A stretch of DNA of 64,000 nucleotides from Dyadobacter beijingensis DSM 21582 (lineage in GTDB: Bacteria; Bacteroidota; Bacteroidia; Cytophagales; Spirosomataceae). Numbering within the stretch: position 1 is the stretch's first letter; each line of letters begins with the position of its first letter. Of this stretch, positions 9,274-18,167 are shown piece after piece. The stretch spans positions 310,001-374,000 of the forward strand of contig NZ_KB907790.1 of assembly GCF_000382205.1 (NCBI RefSeq), in the 5' to 3' direction. The notes beneath the pieces are model-generated. The model was given only the letters and a program-made list of their open reading frames with translations, was not told the origin of the DNA and made no database searches. Both the position numbers and the translations under genes were made by a program.

Positions 9274-12200
9274 ATGGCTATAAAAGTTGCTATTTCGCAC
9301 AAGACAAGATATAAGTTCGATCGGAGTGTTTCACTTTCTCCGCATATTTTCAGGTTACGCCCCGCCCCGCATTCGCGTACGCCCATTGAAGGCTATTCCC
9401 TGAAAATTACCCCGGAGAACCATTTTATCAACTGGCAACAGGACCCGTTCGGCAACTATCAGGCCAGGGTCGTTTTTCCGGAAAAAACCACGGAGCTGAG
9501 CATCGACGTGGAAGTAATCGCCAAAATGCAGGTGATCAACCCTTTCGATTTTTTTGTGGAGGATTATGCGGATAAATATCCTTTCAAATATGAACCGACA
9601 CTTGAAAAGGAGCTGGGACCTTACCTCGAACCGCGCGAGGCCGGCCCGCTGCTGACGGATTTTATTCAAAACCTGCAAATCCAGCCGGGTATCAAGATTG
9701 TCGATTTCCTCGTATACCTCAATCAGGAGCTTTACAAGGCTATTCATTACAACATCCGCATGGAAGCGGGCGTGCAGACCTGCGAGCAGACGCTGACGAT
9801 ACGCAGCGGCTCATGCCGTGATTCGGCCTGGCTGCTCGTACAGATTTTGCGGCATCTGGGCATTGCGGCACGGTTCGTGTCGGGCTACCTGGTGCAGCTT
9901 ACTTCCGATATCAAGTCGCTCGACGGGCCTTCCGGGCCGGAAGAGGATTTCACGGACCTGCACGCATGGACGGAGGCATACGTGCCCGGCGCGGGCTGGA
10001 TCGGCCTGGACCCGACCTCGGGGCTTTTTGCGAGCGAGGGGCATATTCCGCTCTGCTGCACACCCGATTATGCCAGCGCGGCACCGGTGACGGGCGCTAC
10101 CGACATTGCAGAAGTGACTTTTGAGTTCGATAACAAGGTTTTCCGCATTCACGAGGACCCGCGCGTGACCAAGCCTTACTCCGAAGAGCAATGGGCGCAG
10201 GTAATGCAGGTGGGTTATGATGTGGAAAGGGATTTGCAGGAAAACGACGTCCGCCTCACGATGGGCGGCGAGCCTACATTCATCTCCATCGACGATTACG
10301 AATCGCCCGAATGGAACACGGCGGCTGACGGGCCGTTGAAGCGGCAGCTGGCTTATGACCTTTCGTTGCGGCTTAAAAACCGCTTTGCATACGGCGGGCT
10401 GCTGCATTTCGGCCAGGGTAAATGGTATCCCGGCGAATTGTTTCCGCGCTGGCAATATGCATTGTACTGGCGCACCGACGGTGTTCCGATGTGGAAAAAC
10501 GACGAGTTGATCACGAAGGAAGGCCAGACGAAATACACGTTCCGCGACGCGGAGCTTTTTACCGGTGAACTGACCAAATACCTCGGGATCGATACCAATA
10601 ACATCACTCCCGCTTACGAGGACCCGATTTACTGGGCGATGGAAGAGGGTAAGCTGCCGGTGAATGTCGATCCGCTGAAAGTGAACCTCAAAGATTCGGT
10701 AGAACGGCGGACGCTTGCGAAGTTGTTGGAAAAAGGCCTGAACAACCCCGCCGGTTTTGTGTTGCCGGTGAAATGGGAGGAAGGAAAAAAGCATTGGACG
10801 AGCAGCGCCTGGCAGTTCCGCAGGGGCAATTGCTTCCTCATTCCGGGAAACTCGGCGATGGGTTACCGGTTACCATTGACCTCGCTGCCTGAAATCGCGA
10901 AAGAACACCGCGAGCAGCCCGTCGAGCGCAGCCCGTTCGAGGATTTACCCGCATTGGCTGACTATCAGCCCATTGTGCAGGCGCGTTACGGCTCCGTGGC
11001 GCCCCCGTACGAGCTGCCGCTGAATGTGGAGCCGGTGGATGACGAAGAGGATTTAAAGAAAAAGAAGGAAGAAGCGCCCCAGAATAACCTGCTGTTTGAT
11101 ATACCTGTTATAAAAACGGCCATTTGCGTGGAGGAGCGCGACGGCATTATTTACATTTTCCTGCCGCCGACCGATTACCTCGAACATTACCTCGACCTGA
11201 TGGCGTCCATCGAAGCCACAGCCGAAAAGCTGCAAATGCCGGTACGCATCGAAGGATATCCGGCGCCTTCGGATTATCGGGTGCAAAAACTGATCGTGAC
11301 GCCCGATCCGGGGGTGATCGAGGTGAATATCCATCCGGCCAAAAACTGGACGGAGCTGGTGGACAACATCAGCGCATTGTACGAGGAAGCATTCTTCTCA
11401 CGGCTCGGGACGGACAAATTTATGGTCGATGGCCGCCATACCGGCACCGGCGGCGGCAACCACGTCACCATCGGCGGCGCCAAACCGGCCGATAGCCCGA
11501 TACTGCGCCGCCCCGACCTGCTGCGAAGCCTTTTGACCTACTGGCAGCACCACCCGGCATTGAGTTACCTCTTTGCCGGGCCGTTTATCGGCCCTACGAG
11601 CCAGGCACCGCGCATCGACGAGGGCCGCGACGAGCGATTGTACGAAGTAGAAATTGCATTTGAACAAATTCCGGAAGACGGCGAAGTGCCGTTCTGGATG
11701 GTGGACCGCATTTTCAGGAACCTGCTTGTGGACATTACCGGGAATACGCACCGTTCGGAATTTTGTATGGATAAGCTGTATTCGCCCGATTCGTCGAGCG
11801 GACGGCTCGGTATCCTCGAATTCCGCGCGTTCGATATGCCGCCGCACAAGCATATGAACCTCGTGCAGACGCTGCTCATCCGCGCGCTCATCGCGAAGTT
11901 CTGGAAAGAACCTTACAAGCATAAACTGATCCGCTGGGGTACCGAACTGCACGATCGCTTCCTGCTGCCGCATTTCGCTTACCTGGATATGGTGGACGTC
12001 GTGAACGACCTGAAAGCGGCGGGCTACCACTTCGATATTTCGTGGTTTGACCCATTCTTTGAATTCCGCTTCCCGCATTATGGCGGTATTACGGTGGATA
12101 ATATTCAGTTGGAACTTCGCCTGGGTATCGAGCCGTGGCATGTTTTGGGGGAAGAATTGTCGAATGCGGGCACGGCCCGGTTTGTGGATTCTTCACTGGA

Positions 12201-12699
12201 AAGGTTGCAGGTAAAAGTGAGCGGATTCGTGGAAGGCAGGCATATTCTTGTCTGCAATGGCTGCCGCGTGCCGCTTCGGAGCGCTGGTATCAAAGGGGAT
12301 TACGTGGCAGGTATCCGGTACAAAGCCTGGAACCCGCCGTCGGCATTACACCCGACCATCGGGGCCGACGCGCCGCTGACGTTCGATATTGTCGATACCT
12401 GGAATAACCGTATATTGGGCGGTTGTACCTATTTCGTTTCGCATCCCGGCGGGCGTAGTTTCGATACTTATCCCGTGAATGCATTCGAGGCCGAATCGCG
12501 CAAGATCAGCCTTTTCCAGGGCTTCGGGCATACGCCATCGGCCACGCGCGAGGTGCCGGTGATCGAGAAAACCGAATCTGGCGTGTCGCGGTTTGTGGCG
12601 GAAACAAAGAAGGAAATGAAGGGCGACACACCCATTGAACTGATTAATCCCGAGTATCCCAATACTTTGGATTTACGCAAATTCTGGAAATCGCGGTAG
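9274..12699 (+). CDS. Transglutaminase-like protein with C-terminal DUF2126 domain
   Basis: This large cytoplasmic protein (1141 residues, no signal peptide) begins with a bacterial transglutaminase N-terminal domain (1-90) and a transglutaminase core with an intact catalytic triad: cysteine in GSCRDSAW (near 182), histidine in DLHAWTEAY (near 230) and aspartate in LDPTSG (near 245). The remaining roughly 800 residues match DUF2126, including the GGEPTFIS and GGGNHVTIGG motifs. It is first in a three-gene operon, 29 nt before the ATP-grasp/alpha-E gene. Iyer, Aravind and colleagues proposed from comparative genomics that such ATP-grasp, alpha-E and transglutaminase sets make or modify peptides. 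The actual substrate and product are not established as far as I know. Confidence 0.9.
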   Translation: MAIKVAISHKTRYKFDRSVSLSPHIFRLRPAPHSRTPIEGYSLKITPENHFINWQQDPFGNYQARVVFPEKTTELSIDVEVIAKMQVINPFDFFVEDYADKYPFKYEPTLEKELGPYLEPREAGPLLTDFIQNLQIQPGIKIVDFLVYLNQELYKAIHYNIRMEAGVQTCEQTLTIRSGSCRDSAWLLVQILRHLGIAARFVSGYLVQLTSDIKSLDGPSGPEEDFTDLHAWTEAYVPGAGWIGLDPTSGLFASEGHIPLCCTPDYASAAPVTGATDIAEVTFEFDNKVFRIHEDPRVTKPYSEEQWAQVMQVGYDVERDLQENDVRLTMGGEPTFISIDDYESPEWNTAADGPLKRQLAYDLSLRLKNRFAYGGLLHFGQGKWYPGELFPRWQYALYWRTDGVPMWKNDELITKEGQTKYTFRDAELFTGELTKYLGIDTNNITPAYEDPIYWAMEEGKLPVNVDPLKVNLKDSVERRTLAKLLEKGLNNPAGFVLPVKWEEGKKHWTSSAWQFRRGNCFLIPGNSAMGYRLPLTSLPEIAKEHREQPVERSPFEDLPALADYQPIVQARYGSVAPPYELPLNVEPVDDEEDLKKKKEEAPQNNLLFDIPVIKTAICVEERDGIIYIFLPPTDYLEHYLDLMASIEATAEKLQMPVRIEGYPAPSDYRVQKLIVTPDPGVIEVNIHPAKNWTELVDNISALYEEAFFSRLGTDKFMVDGRHTGTGGGNHVTIGGAKPADSPILRRPDLLRSLLTYWQHHPALSYLFAGPFIGPTSQAPRIDEGRDERLYEVEIAFEQIPEDGEVPFWMVDRIFRNLLVDITGNTHRSEFCMDKLYSPDSSSGRLGILEFRAFDMPPHKHMNLVQTLLIRALIAKFWKEPYKHKLIRWGTELHDRFLLPHFAYLDMVDVVNDLKAAGYHFDISWFDPFFEFRFPHYGGITVDNIQLELRLGIEPWHVLGEELSNAGTARFVDSSLERLQVKVSGFVEGRHILVCNGCRVPLRSAGIKGDYVAGIRYKAWNPPSALHPTIGADAPLTFDIVDTWNNRILGGCTYFVSHPGGRSFDTYPVNAFEAESRKISLFQGFGHTPSATREVPVIEKTESGVSRFVAETKKEMKGDTPIELINPEYPNTLDLRKFWKSR

Positions 12700-12728
12700 A
12701 TTTACAGGAATAACCCTACTTGTTGAAT

Positions 12729-15281
12729 ATGCTTACCGAGGCTTCCGTGAACCTGCTACAATCTTACCAAAGCGGCCTGACGTCCTACGACGAGGTACTG
12801 GATACAAACGGAAAATTGAAGCCGCACTGGCAGGCGCTTTTCGGTACCCTGGAAAAACTGGGTATTGGAGAACTGAAAGCACGTAACCAGGAAATTATCA
12901 GTAAGTTGCGTGAAAATGGGGTGACTTACAACGTCTACGGCAGCCCCGACGGCATGAACCGTCCCTGGCAGCTCGACCCTATTCCCTTTCTGATCGAACA
13001 AAAGGAGTGGAACGGGATTTCGAAGGGTTTGCAGCAGCGCGCAATGCTGCTGGACCTCATCCTGAAAGATTTGTACGGTCCGCGCCACCTCGTGAGGGAC
13101 GCCATAATCCCCGCCGAGCTGGTTTTTGAAAATTCCGGGTTCTTTCGCCCGTGTATCGATATCAAAGTCCCGGGACCGAGGCAGCTTACTCTGCTTGCCG
13201 CCGACATGGCCCGCGGGCCCGACGGGCAAATGTGGATCGTCGACCACCGCACCCAGGCGCCGTCCGGCTCCGGATATACGCTCGAAAACCGCATTGTCAT
13301 GAGCAAGCTCCTGCCCGAGCTGGCCGACGGCATGTATGTGAGCAAGCTCTCGCCGTTTTTCAATAGTATTCAAAATACCGTTCTGCGGCTGTCCGACAAG
13401 CGCCGCGATGCCCCGAACATCGTATATCTCACACCCGGACCGGGCAACGAGGCCTATTTCGAGCACGCTTACCTCGCTTCGTACCTGGGCTACACGCTTG
13501 CGCAGGGCGATGACCTGCTCGTGCGCAACGGCAGCGTCTGGCTGAAATCCATCGACGGCTTGCAAAAAGTGGACGTGATCGTCCGCCGTGTGGACGACGA
13601 ATGGTGCGATCCCCTCGAAATGCGGGAGGACTCGCGCCTGGGCGTGCCGGGATTATTGCAGGCGATCCGGCTCGGTCATGTGCAGGTCATGAACCCGCCG
13701 GGATCAAGTGTGCTGGAAAATCACGCATTCCTGGCGTTTATGGAGAATATCTGCCAGTATTTTTTAGGAGAAAAGCTCGTTATGCCCAACGTCGCTACCT
13801 GGTGGTGCGGGCATCAGAAAGAACTCAATTACGTGCTCGACAATATCGATGAGCTCATTATCAAGAAAGCCAACCGGAAGTCGAAATTCAGCTCTATTTA
13901 CGGGCGGACATTGAGTGCGGCGGAAAAGGTTAACCTGAAAGCGATGATCGCCCAGCGGCCGCACGATTTCATCGCGCAGCAGGAAGTGAGCCTTTCCACG
14001 ACGCCTTCCCTGATCGACGGGGTGATCGAGCCGCGGTATGCGGCGTTGCGGGCATTCATGGTGGCCGACGAACACGGTTACCACGTAATGCAGGGCGGCC
14101 TTACCCGCAGCTCTGCGGTGAAAGACCGCTTTGTGATCTCCAACCAGCAGGGCGGGTTTTCGAAAGACACCTGGATCGTTTCGGACAAATCCGACGAGCC
14201 GCAGGAACGCATTGTGCTGAACACGCCGGTAGCGGTGAACAAGCACATTTCGCTGCCGAGCCGGAGTGCCGAGAACCTGTTTTGGGTGGGGCGCTACTGC
14301 GAGCGGACGATGGCCGTCATCAAGTTCATGAATATCACGATCAACGTGCTTAACCTCGACCGCAATTTCGGCGGATCGGCCAAGCAGGAGCATATAAAAG
14401 TACTTTTACAGTCGCTGACGCACGTTTCTTCAACCTATCCCGGCTTTTTGGAAGGGGATGAAAAGCTGAATGATCCTTATAAAGAGATCATTGCATTGAT
14501 TTCCGATCACTACCGCGCAGGTAGCGTCGCGTCCAATATCGGGGCATTTCTGAATGCCGTGGGTGCGGTGCGTAACCAATGGGAGCTGGAAATCTGGCGG
14601 ATCGTGGATCTGATCGACAATGGCTACCACGAGATCAGGAATGCATCGCATATGAACAGCACGAATATTCAGCGGACGCTGGATGGGTTGTTCAACAATA
14701 TGTTCACATTCCTGGGCGTGATCGCCGAAAGTATGCCGCGGGACAACAGCTATCTGCTCCTGGAAACGGGCAAGCTGATCGAACGGATATTGTCACGGAT
14801 CAGCGTGATCCAATCGAATTTCGGGGTAGGCAGGCCGGGAACGGTGGAAAACGAGCTGATCGAAGCGACGCTGATCAACCACCATATGCTGGTGAACTAC
14901 CGGCAGATCTACAAGTCGCACCTGAGTGTGGAGGCGATGCTGGATATGATTTTGCTGGAAACACGCCTGCCGTATTCGCTGGCTTACATGCTCGATGAAT
15001 TGGGTAAAAACCTGGCGGAACTGCCTGCTACAACCCGGGGCGAGCGATTGAACGAGGCCGAAAAGCTCGCATTACGCGCTTCGACGCTCATTAAGCTTTC
15101 GAATATTCCGGACCTGGCCAAATGCAATGCGCACGATGAGCGGGAGGAGCTTTTCAATTTGCTTGCGGAAGTGGCGCGGCTGGCAAGTTCGGTATCGACG
15201 TACCTGACCAACCAATATTTCAGTCACACATTGATACACCACTCTTTCGAACCGATGGACTACGATACGGATGAAGTATAA
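12729..15281 (+). CDS. Circularly permuted ATP-grasp protein fused to alpha-E domain
   Basis: Residues 1 to about 480 form a circularly permuted ATP-grasp domain (DUF404/DUF407 type): NVYGSPDGMNRPWQLDPIP near the N-terminus, then DLYGPRHL, RPCIDIKVPG and YLTPGPGNEAYFEHAYLA. From about residue 510 the alpha-helical alpha-E domain (DUF403) follows, starting SRSAENLFWVGRYCERT. In many genomes these are two genes; here they are one 850-residue chain. ATP-grasp enzymes join carboxylates to amines, so an amide or peptide bond-forming role is expected. A TTG lies 9 nt upstream in frame; I prefer the ATG at 12729. The 3' end overlaps the next gene by 11 nt, indicating translational coupling. Confidence 0.9.
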   Translation: MLTEASVNLLQSYQSGLTSYDEVLDTNGKLKPHWQALFGTLEKLGIGELKARNQEIISKLRENGVTYNVYGSPDGMNRPWQLDPIPFLIEQKEWNGISKGLQQRAMLLDLILKDLYGPRHLVRDAIIPAELVFENSGFFRPCIDIKVPGPRQLTLLAADMARGPDGQMWIVDHRTQAPSGSGYTLENRIVMSKLLPELADGMYVSKLSPFFNSIQNTVLRLSDKRRDAPNIVYLTPGPGNEAYFEHAYLASYLGYTLAQGDDLLVRNGSVWLKSIDGLQKVDVIVRRVDDEWCDPLEMREDSRLGVPGLLQAIRLGHVQVMNPPGSSVLENHAFLAFMENICQYFLGEKLVMPNVATWWCGHQKELNYVLDNIDELIIKKANRKSKFSSIYGRTLSAAEKVNLKAMIAQRPHDFIAQQEVSLSTTPSLIDGVIEPRYAALRAFMVADEHGYHVMQGGLTRSSAVKDRFVISNQQGGFSKDTWIVSDKSDEPQERIVLNTPVAVNKHISLPSRSAENLFWVGRYCERTMAVIKFMNITINVLNLDRNFGGSAKQEHIKVLLQSLTHVSSTYPGFLEGDEKLNDPYKEIIALISDHYRAGSVASNIGAFLNAVGAVRNQWELEIWRIVDLIDNGYHEIRNASHMNSTNIQRTLDGLFNNMFTFLGVIAESMPRDNSYLLLETGKLIERILSRISVIQSNFGVGRPGTVENELIEATLINHHMLVNYRQIYKSHLSVEAMLDMILLETRLPYSLAYMLDELGKNLAELPATTRGERLNEAEKLALRASTLIKLSNIPDLAKCNAHDEREELFNLLAEVARLASSVSTYLTNQYFSHTLIHHSFEPMDYDTDEV

Positions 15282-16146
15282 GCTGATCCATAAAACGGAA
15301 TACAAATACGCCGAGGCCGTGAACAATTATCACAGCCTGCTGTGCCTCACGCCGCGTACATTACCCGACCAGCTTTGCCAGGATTTTAGTATTAAAATTA
15401 CCCCGGAACCCGCACAGGTGAGCGAACGGGTTGATTTTTACGGCAACACAACGCACTATTTTTCCCTGCACTCCCCTCATAAAACGCTGACGGTGCTGAC
15501 GACCGCCATTGTGGAAAGGTTGATGGAGCGTACGGGCTCGCTGTTCATTCCGTCGTCGGTAACGAGCGGGGAGGCGCGTGAGCGGCTTACGAACGACCGT
15601 GCGACGAAGATTTCCGTTTTGGAATACACATTACCGAGCCCGCTCGTGAAGTGGGATGCCGAGGTAAGGGCATTTGCAAGCGACTGTTTCGACGACAACG
15701 CGCCTTTATATGAATGCGTTGCGAAGCTTTGCCGGAAGATCTTTACCGAATTTCAGTTTGTACCTGACTTCACAACGGTGAACACACCCATTAAAGAGGT
15801 ATTGGCTGCTAAAAAGGGCGTTTGTCAGGATTTTTCGCACCTGGCCATTGCCTGTATCCGCAGTTTCGGGTTTGCGGCACGCTACGTAAGCGGGTATCTG
15901 GAAACATTGCCGCCGCCGGGAAAACCGAAGTTGCAGGGTTCCGACGCATCGCATGCCTGGATCTCGGTTTTTATTCCAGACTACGGCTGGTGCGATTTCG
16001 ACCCGACGAACAATATTGTGCCCGGAGAGCGGCACATCGTGACGGCCTGGGGCCGTGATTACAGCGATGTACCGCCACTGAAAGGCATTATTTTCAGTTA
16101 CGGAAAACACACGCTTTCAGTAGAAGTAGATGTGATCCCGGTGTAA
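15271..16146 (+). CDS. Transglutaminase-like cysteine peptidase-fold protein
   Basis: The 291-residue protein has a bacterial transglutaminase N-terminal domain (about 1-85) and a transglutaminase core with a complete triad: C185 in KKGVCQDFSH, H228 in ASHAW and D244 in DFDPTNN. No signal peptide is present, so it is expected in the cytoplasm. It overlaps the ATP-grasp/alpha-E gene by 11 nt and shares architecture with the start of the large DUF2126 protein. Together the three genes form the complete conserved set. Enzymes of this fold can cleave or transfer amide bonds; here a processing or recycling role opposite the ligase is plausible but unproven. Confidence 0.9.
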   Translation: MKYKLIHKTEYKYAEAVNNYHSLLCLTPRTLPDQLCQDFSIKITPEPAQVSERVDFYGNTTHYFSLHSPHKTLTVLTTAIVERLMERTGSLFIPSSVTSGEARERLTNDRATKISVLEYTLPSPLVKWDAEVRAFASDCFDDNAPLYECVAKLCRKIFTEFQFVPDFTTVNTPIKEVLAAKKGVCQDFSHLAIACIRSFGFAARYVSGYLETLPPPGKPKLQGSDASHAWISVFIPDYGWCDFDPTNNIVPGERHIVTAWGRDYSDVPPLKGIIFSYGKHTLSVEVDVIPV

Positions 16147-16157
16147 TAGCAGATTGA

Positions 16158-16180
16158 AGCGCATTTAAGGTGCTTTTTAA
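16158..16180 (+). terminator. Weak hairpin after the transglutaminase operon
   Basis: AAGCGC and GTGCTT can form a 6-bp stem (one G-T pair) with a 7-nt loop, followed by TTTTA. The stem is short, so this is a tentative terminator. Confidence 0.25.
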
Positions 16181-16202
16181 CAGAATGGTTCCGGGAAAGA
16201 AT

Positions 16203-16232
16203 TTGAGAATTGGCCGGTGTTGCCTAATTTTA
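16203..16232 (+). promoter_or_regulatory. Candidate promoter upstream of the E1 beta gene
   Basis: TTG (16203-16205), a 19-nt spacer and TAATTTTA (16225-16232) match the Bacteroidota pattern except the last base. It lies about 120 nt before the start codon, leaving a long leader in which I see no clear structured element. Confidence 0.3.
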
Positions 16233-16354
16233 CCAGACCATTTTGAAATAAGTATACAGAACCTCTTTTAATGTAACCGCGCGAGTCGGTCTGTTTAAGA
16301 TGAAATGATTATGCGGTGGTTTCTTCTAAGAATTAATAATTATCAGAATTACGA

Positions 16355-17335
16355 ATGAAAGAAATAGCATTTAGAGATGCCATTCGCGACGCTATGTCGG
16401 AAGAGATGCGCCTTGACAAGAGTATTTTTTTGATGGGTGAGGAGGTTGCGGAATACAACGGTGCTTATAAGGCGAGTCAGGGAATGCTCGATGAGTTCGG
16501 TCCCGACCGCGTGATCGATACGCCTATCGCGGAGCTCGGCTTTGCGGGGATCGCGGTGGGTGCTGCCGGAAACGGCCTGCGTCCGATCGTCGAGTTCATG
16601 ACATTCAACTTCTCGCTCGTGGCGATCGACCAGATCATCAACAGTGCGGCGAAAATTCTTTCGATGTCAGGCGGCCAGTACGGCTGTCCGATCGTGTTCC
16701 GCGGACCGACCGGTAATGCAGGTCAGCTGGGGGCGCAGCACTCGCAGAACTTCGAAAACTGGTTTGCGAATACGCCGGGCCTCAAAGTGGTCGTTCCTTC
16801 GAACCCTTACGACGCGAAAGGCTTGCTGAAATCGTCTATCCGTGACAACAACCCCGTGATCTTCATGGAATCGGAGCTGATGTACGGGGATAAAATGGCT
16901 GTTCCCGAGGAAGAATACCTCATCCCGCTGGGCAAAGCCGATATCAAACGCCAGGGCAAAGACGTAACGATCGTTTCTTTCGGTAAAATGATCCCCCGCG
17001 TGGTGATGCCGGCGGTGCTTCAACTGGAAAAAGAGGGCATCGACGTAGAAGTAATCGATTTGCGCACCGTTCGCCCGATCGACTATCCTGCTGTGATTGA
17101 ATCAGTTAAGAAAACCAACCGCTGTGTGGTGGTAGAAGAAGCCTGGCCTCTGGCTTCTATTTCTTCGGAAATCGCTTACCACATTCAGCGCCACGCATTT
17201 GATTATATGGACGCACCGGTGATCCGCGTGACGAGCCGCGATGTACCTCTTCCATACGCGCCGACGCTGATCGAGGAGATCCTGCCGAACGTGAAGCGGA
17301 CGGTGGACGCCGTGAAATCGGTCCTTTACAAGTAA
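16355..17335 (+). CDS. pdhB: Pyruvate dehydrogenase E1 component, beta subunit
   Basis: This subunit of the 2-oxoacid dehydrogenase E1 heterotetramer supplies the pyrimidine-binding half of the thiamine diphosphate site. The 326 residues contain the transketolase pyrimidine-binding domain (GEEVAEYNGAYKASQG near 27, FRGPTGNAGQLGAQHSQ near 115) and the C-terminal transketolase domain (IDLRTVRPIDYPAV near 235, VVEEAWP near 262). Length is typical. The match of the Q-G-A-Q-H-S-Q stretch fits pyruvate rather than branched-chain enzymes, though that distinction is less certain. The gene is solitary: E1 alpha, E2 and E3 are not adjacent, a split arrangement known in Bacteroidota. Confidence 0.93.
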   Translation: MKEIAFRDAIRDAMSEEMRLDKSIFLMGEEVAEYNGAYKASQGMLDEFGPDRVIDTPIAELGFAGIAVGAAGNGLRPIVEFMTFNFSLVAIDQIINSAAKILSMSGGQYGCPIVFRGPTGNAGQLGAQHSQNFENWFANTPGLKVVVPSNPYDAKGLLKSSIRDNNPVIFMESELMYGDKMAVPEEEYLIPLGKADIKRQGKDVTIVSFGKMIPRVVMPAVLQLEKEGIDVEVIDLRTVRPIDYPAVIESVKKTNRCVVVEEAWPLASISSEIAYHIQRHAFDYMDAPVIRVTSRDVPLPYAPTLIEEILPNVKRTVDAVKSVLYK

Positions 17336-17352
17336 TCCTCAGAGATTCATAG

Positions 17353-17384
17353 CAAAGCCATTACCGAACCAGGTTTTGGCTTTG
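17353..17384 (+). terminator. Hairpin downstream of pdhB
   Basis: CAAAGCCA (17353-17360) pairs perfectly with TGGCTTTG (17377-17384) around a 16-nt loop. There is no strong U-tract, only TTGG, so it may be a weak terminator or an mRNA-stabilising stem. Confidence 0.4.
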
Positions 17385-17452
17385 TTGGTTATATTCCCTG
17401 ATGTCAGTGTTAGTAAGTTTCTCATTTGAAAGTGGTTATTAATTAAATACTA

Positions 17453-17483
17453 TTCCGAAATAGGCAGAATACTAGTACTTTTG
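17453..17483 (+). promoter_or_regulatory. Candidate promoter of the DksA-like gene
   Basis: TACTTTTG (17476-17483) is an exact TAnnTTTG element. Twenty nucleotides upstream lies TTC (17453-17455), one base from the usual TTG. Transcription would begin about 40 nt before the ATG. Confidence 0.5.
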
Positions 17484-17528
17484 TGCTTTGAACGCTCCTT
17501 GATGTAGACTAACAAATCAATTCAGATT

Positions 17529-17912
17529 ATGCAAGAAGAACGAACAAGATACTCAGAGGAAGAATTAAAGGAGTTTGAAGAGCTGATCCGTGGGAAGCTG
17601 GAAGCGACAAGAAGTGAGCTCGAATACATTAAAACAGGACTTAGCAAGAAAAACGATAGCGGCACGGACGTAACTGCGGGCGCTGCCAAATTAGTGGAAG
17701 ACGGTGCTGACGCCAGTGAGCGCGAAAATTTGAGCCAGTTGGCCGCACGCCTTCAGAAATATTCGGTACAGCTCGAAAACGCGCTGATCCGCATTAAAAA
17801 CGGTACCTATGGCGTCTGCATCGATACGGGGAAACTGATCCCGAAAGAGCGTCTGCGCATCGTACCGCATACACAGCAAACCATTGAGGCAAAGCTTAGA
17901 AGAGCTAGCTGA
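17529..17912 (+). CDS. TraR/DksA-like protein lacking the zinc-binding cysteines
   Basis: The 127-residue protein has the DksA-type layout: a charged coiled coil (about 5-92), then the conserved segment YGVCIDTGKLIPKERL and a terminal helix. DksA proteins act in the RNA polymerase secondary channel. In canonical members this segment carries two C-x2-C pairs. Here only C97 remains: the second position is threonine, and the later pair has become T and I/E within PHTQQTIEAK. The fold may therefore not need zinc, as described for some DksA homologues. It is a single-gene unit with its own promoter-like element and terminator. Regulation of transcription is likely but unproven here. Confidence 0.82.
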   Translation: MQEERTRYSEEELKEFEELIRGKLEATRSELEYIKTGLSKKNDSGTDVTAGAAKLVEDGADASERENLSQLAARLQKYSVQLENALIRIKNGTYGVCIDTGKLIPKERLRIVPHTQQTIEAKLRRAS

Positions 17913-17938
17913 TTTCATCAAAACCAAATAGGACGGAG

Positions 17939-17976
17939 AGCGGGTTATTCCAAAAGGGGTAGCCCGCTTTTTTATG
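17939..17976 (+). terminator. Rho-independent terminator of the DksA-like gene
   Basis: AGCGGGTTA (17939-17947) pairs with TAGCCCGCT (17960-17968), one G-T wobble, and the right arm runs into a run of T. It lies 27 nt after the stop codon. Confidence 0.8.
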
Positions 17977-18008
17977 TTTTGAGAGTTGATACAAAATGAG
18001 CGAGTGCG

Positions 18009-18165
18009 AGGCCACGGAGTGGCCTACTGGTTATAGCGAAAGGCAGAACGTCACGCGATGTGCGGCCACAGAGTGGCCCCTGTTTGTAGCAAAGGTGCGT
18101 TACGGGATAATGTGGTCTCCGCTAGGAGACTCCTAACGTCTATAAACAGGTTGCTCCTCCGGAGC
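18009..18165. repeat. Cluster of four small hairpins with related linkers
   Basis: Four short perfect palindromic hairpins occur in 157 bases: 18009-18025 (7-bp stem AGGCCAC, loop GGA), 18064-18078 (GGCCAC, loop AGA), 18115-18130 (GTCTCC, loop GCTA) and 18153-18165 (GCTCC, loop TCC). Linkers between them are related: the one after the first hairpin and the one after the second share TATAGC/TGTAGC, AAAGG, GTTA/GTCA and GATGTG/AATGTG. The linker between the third and fourth is similar to the second in reverse orientation (CCTGTTTATAG versus CCTGTTTGTAG). The cluster fills the space between the convergent DksA-like and sbcD genes. It resembles a dispersed palindromic intergenic element. Confidence 0.75.
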
Positions 18166-18167
18166 TT

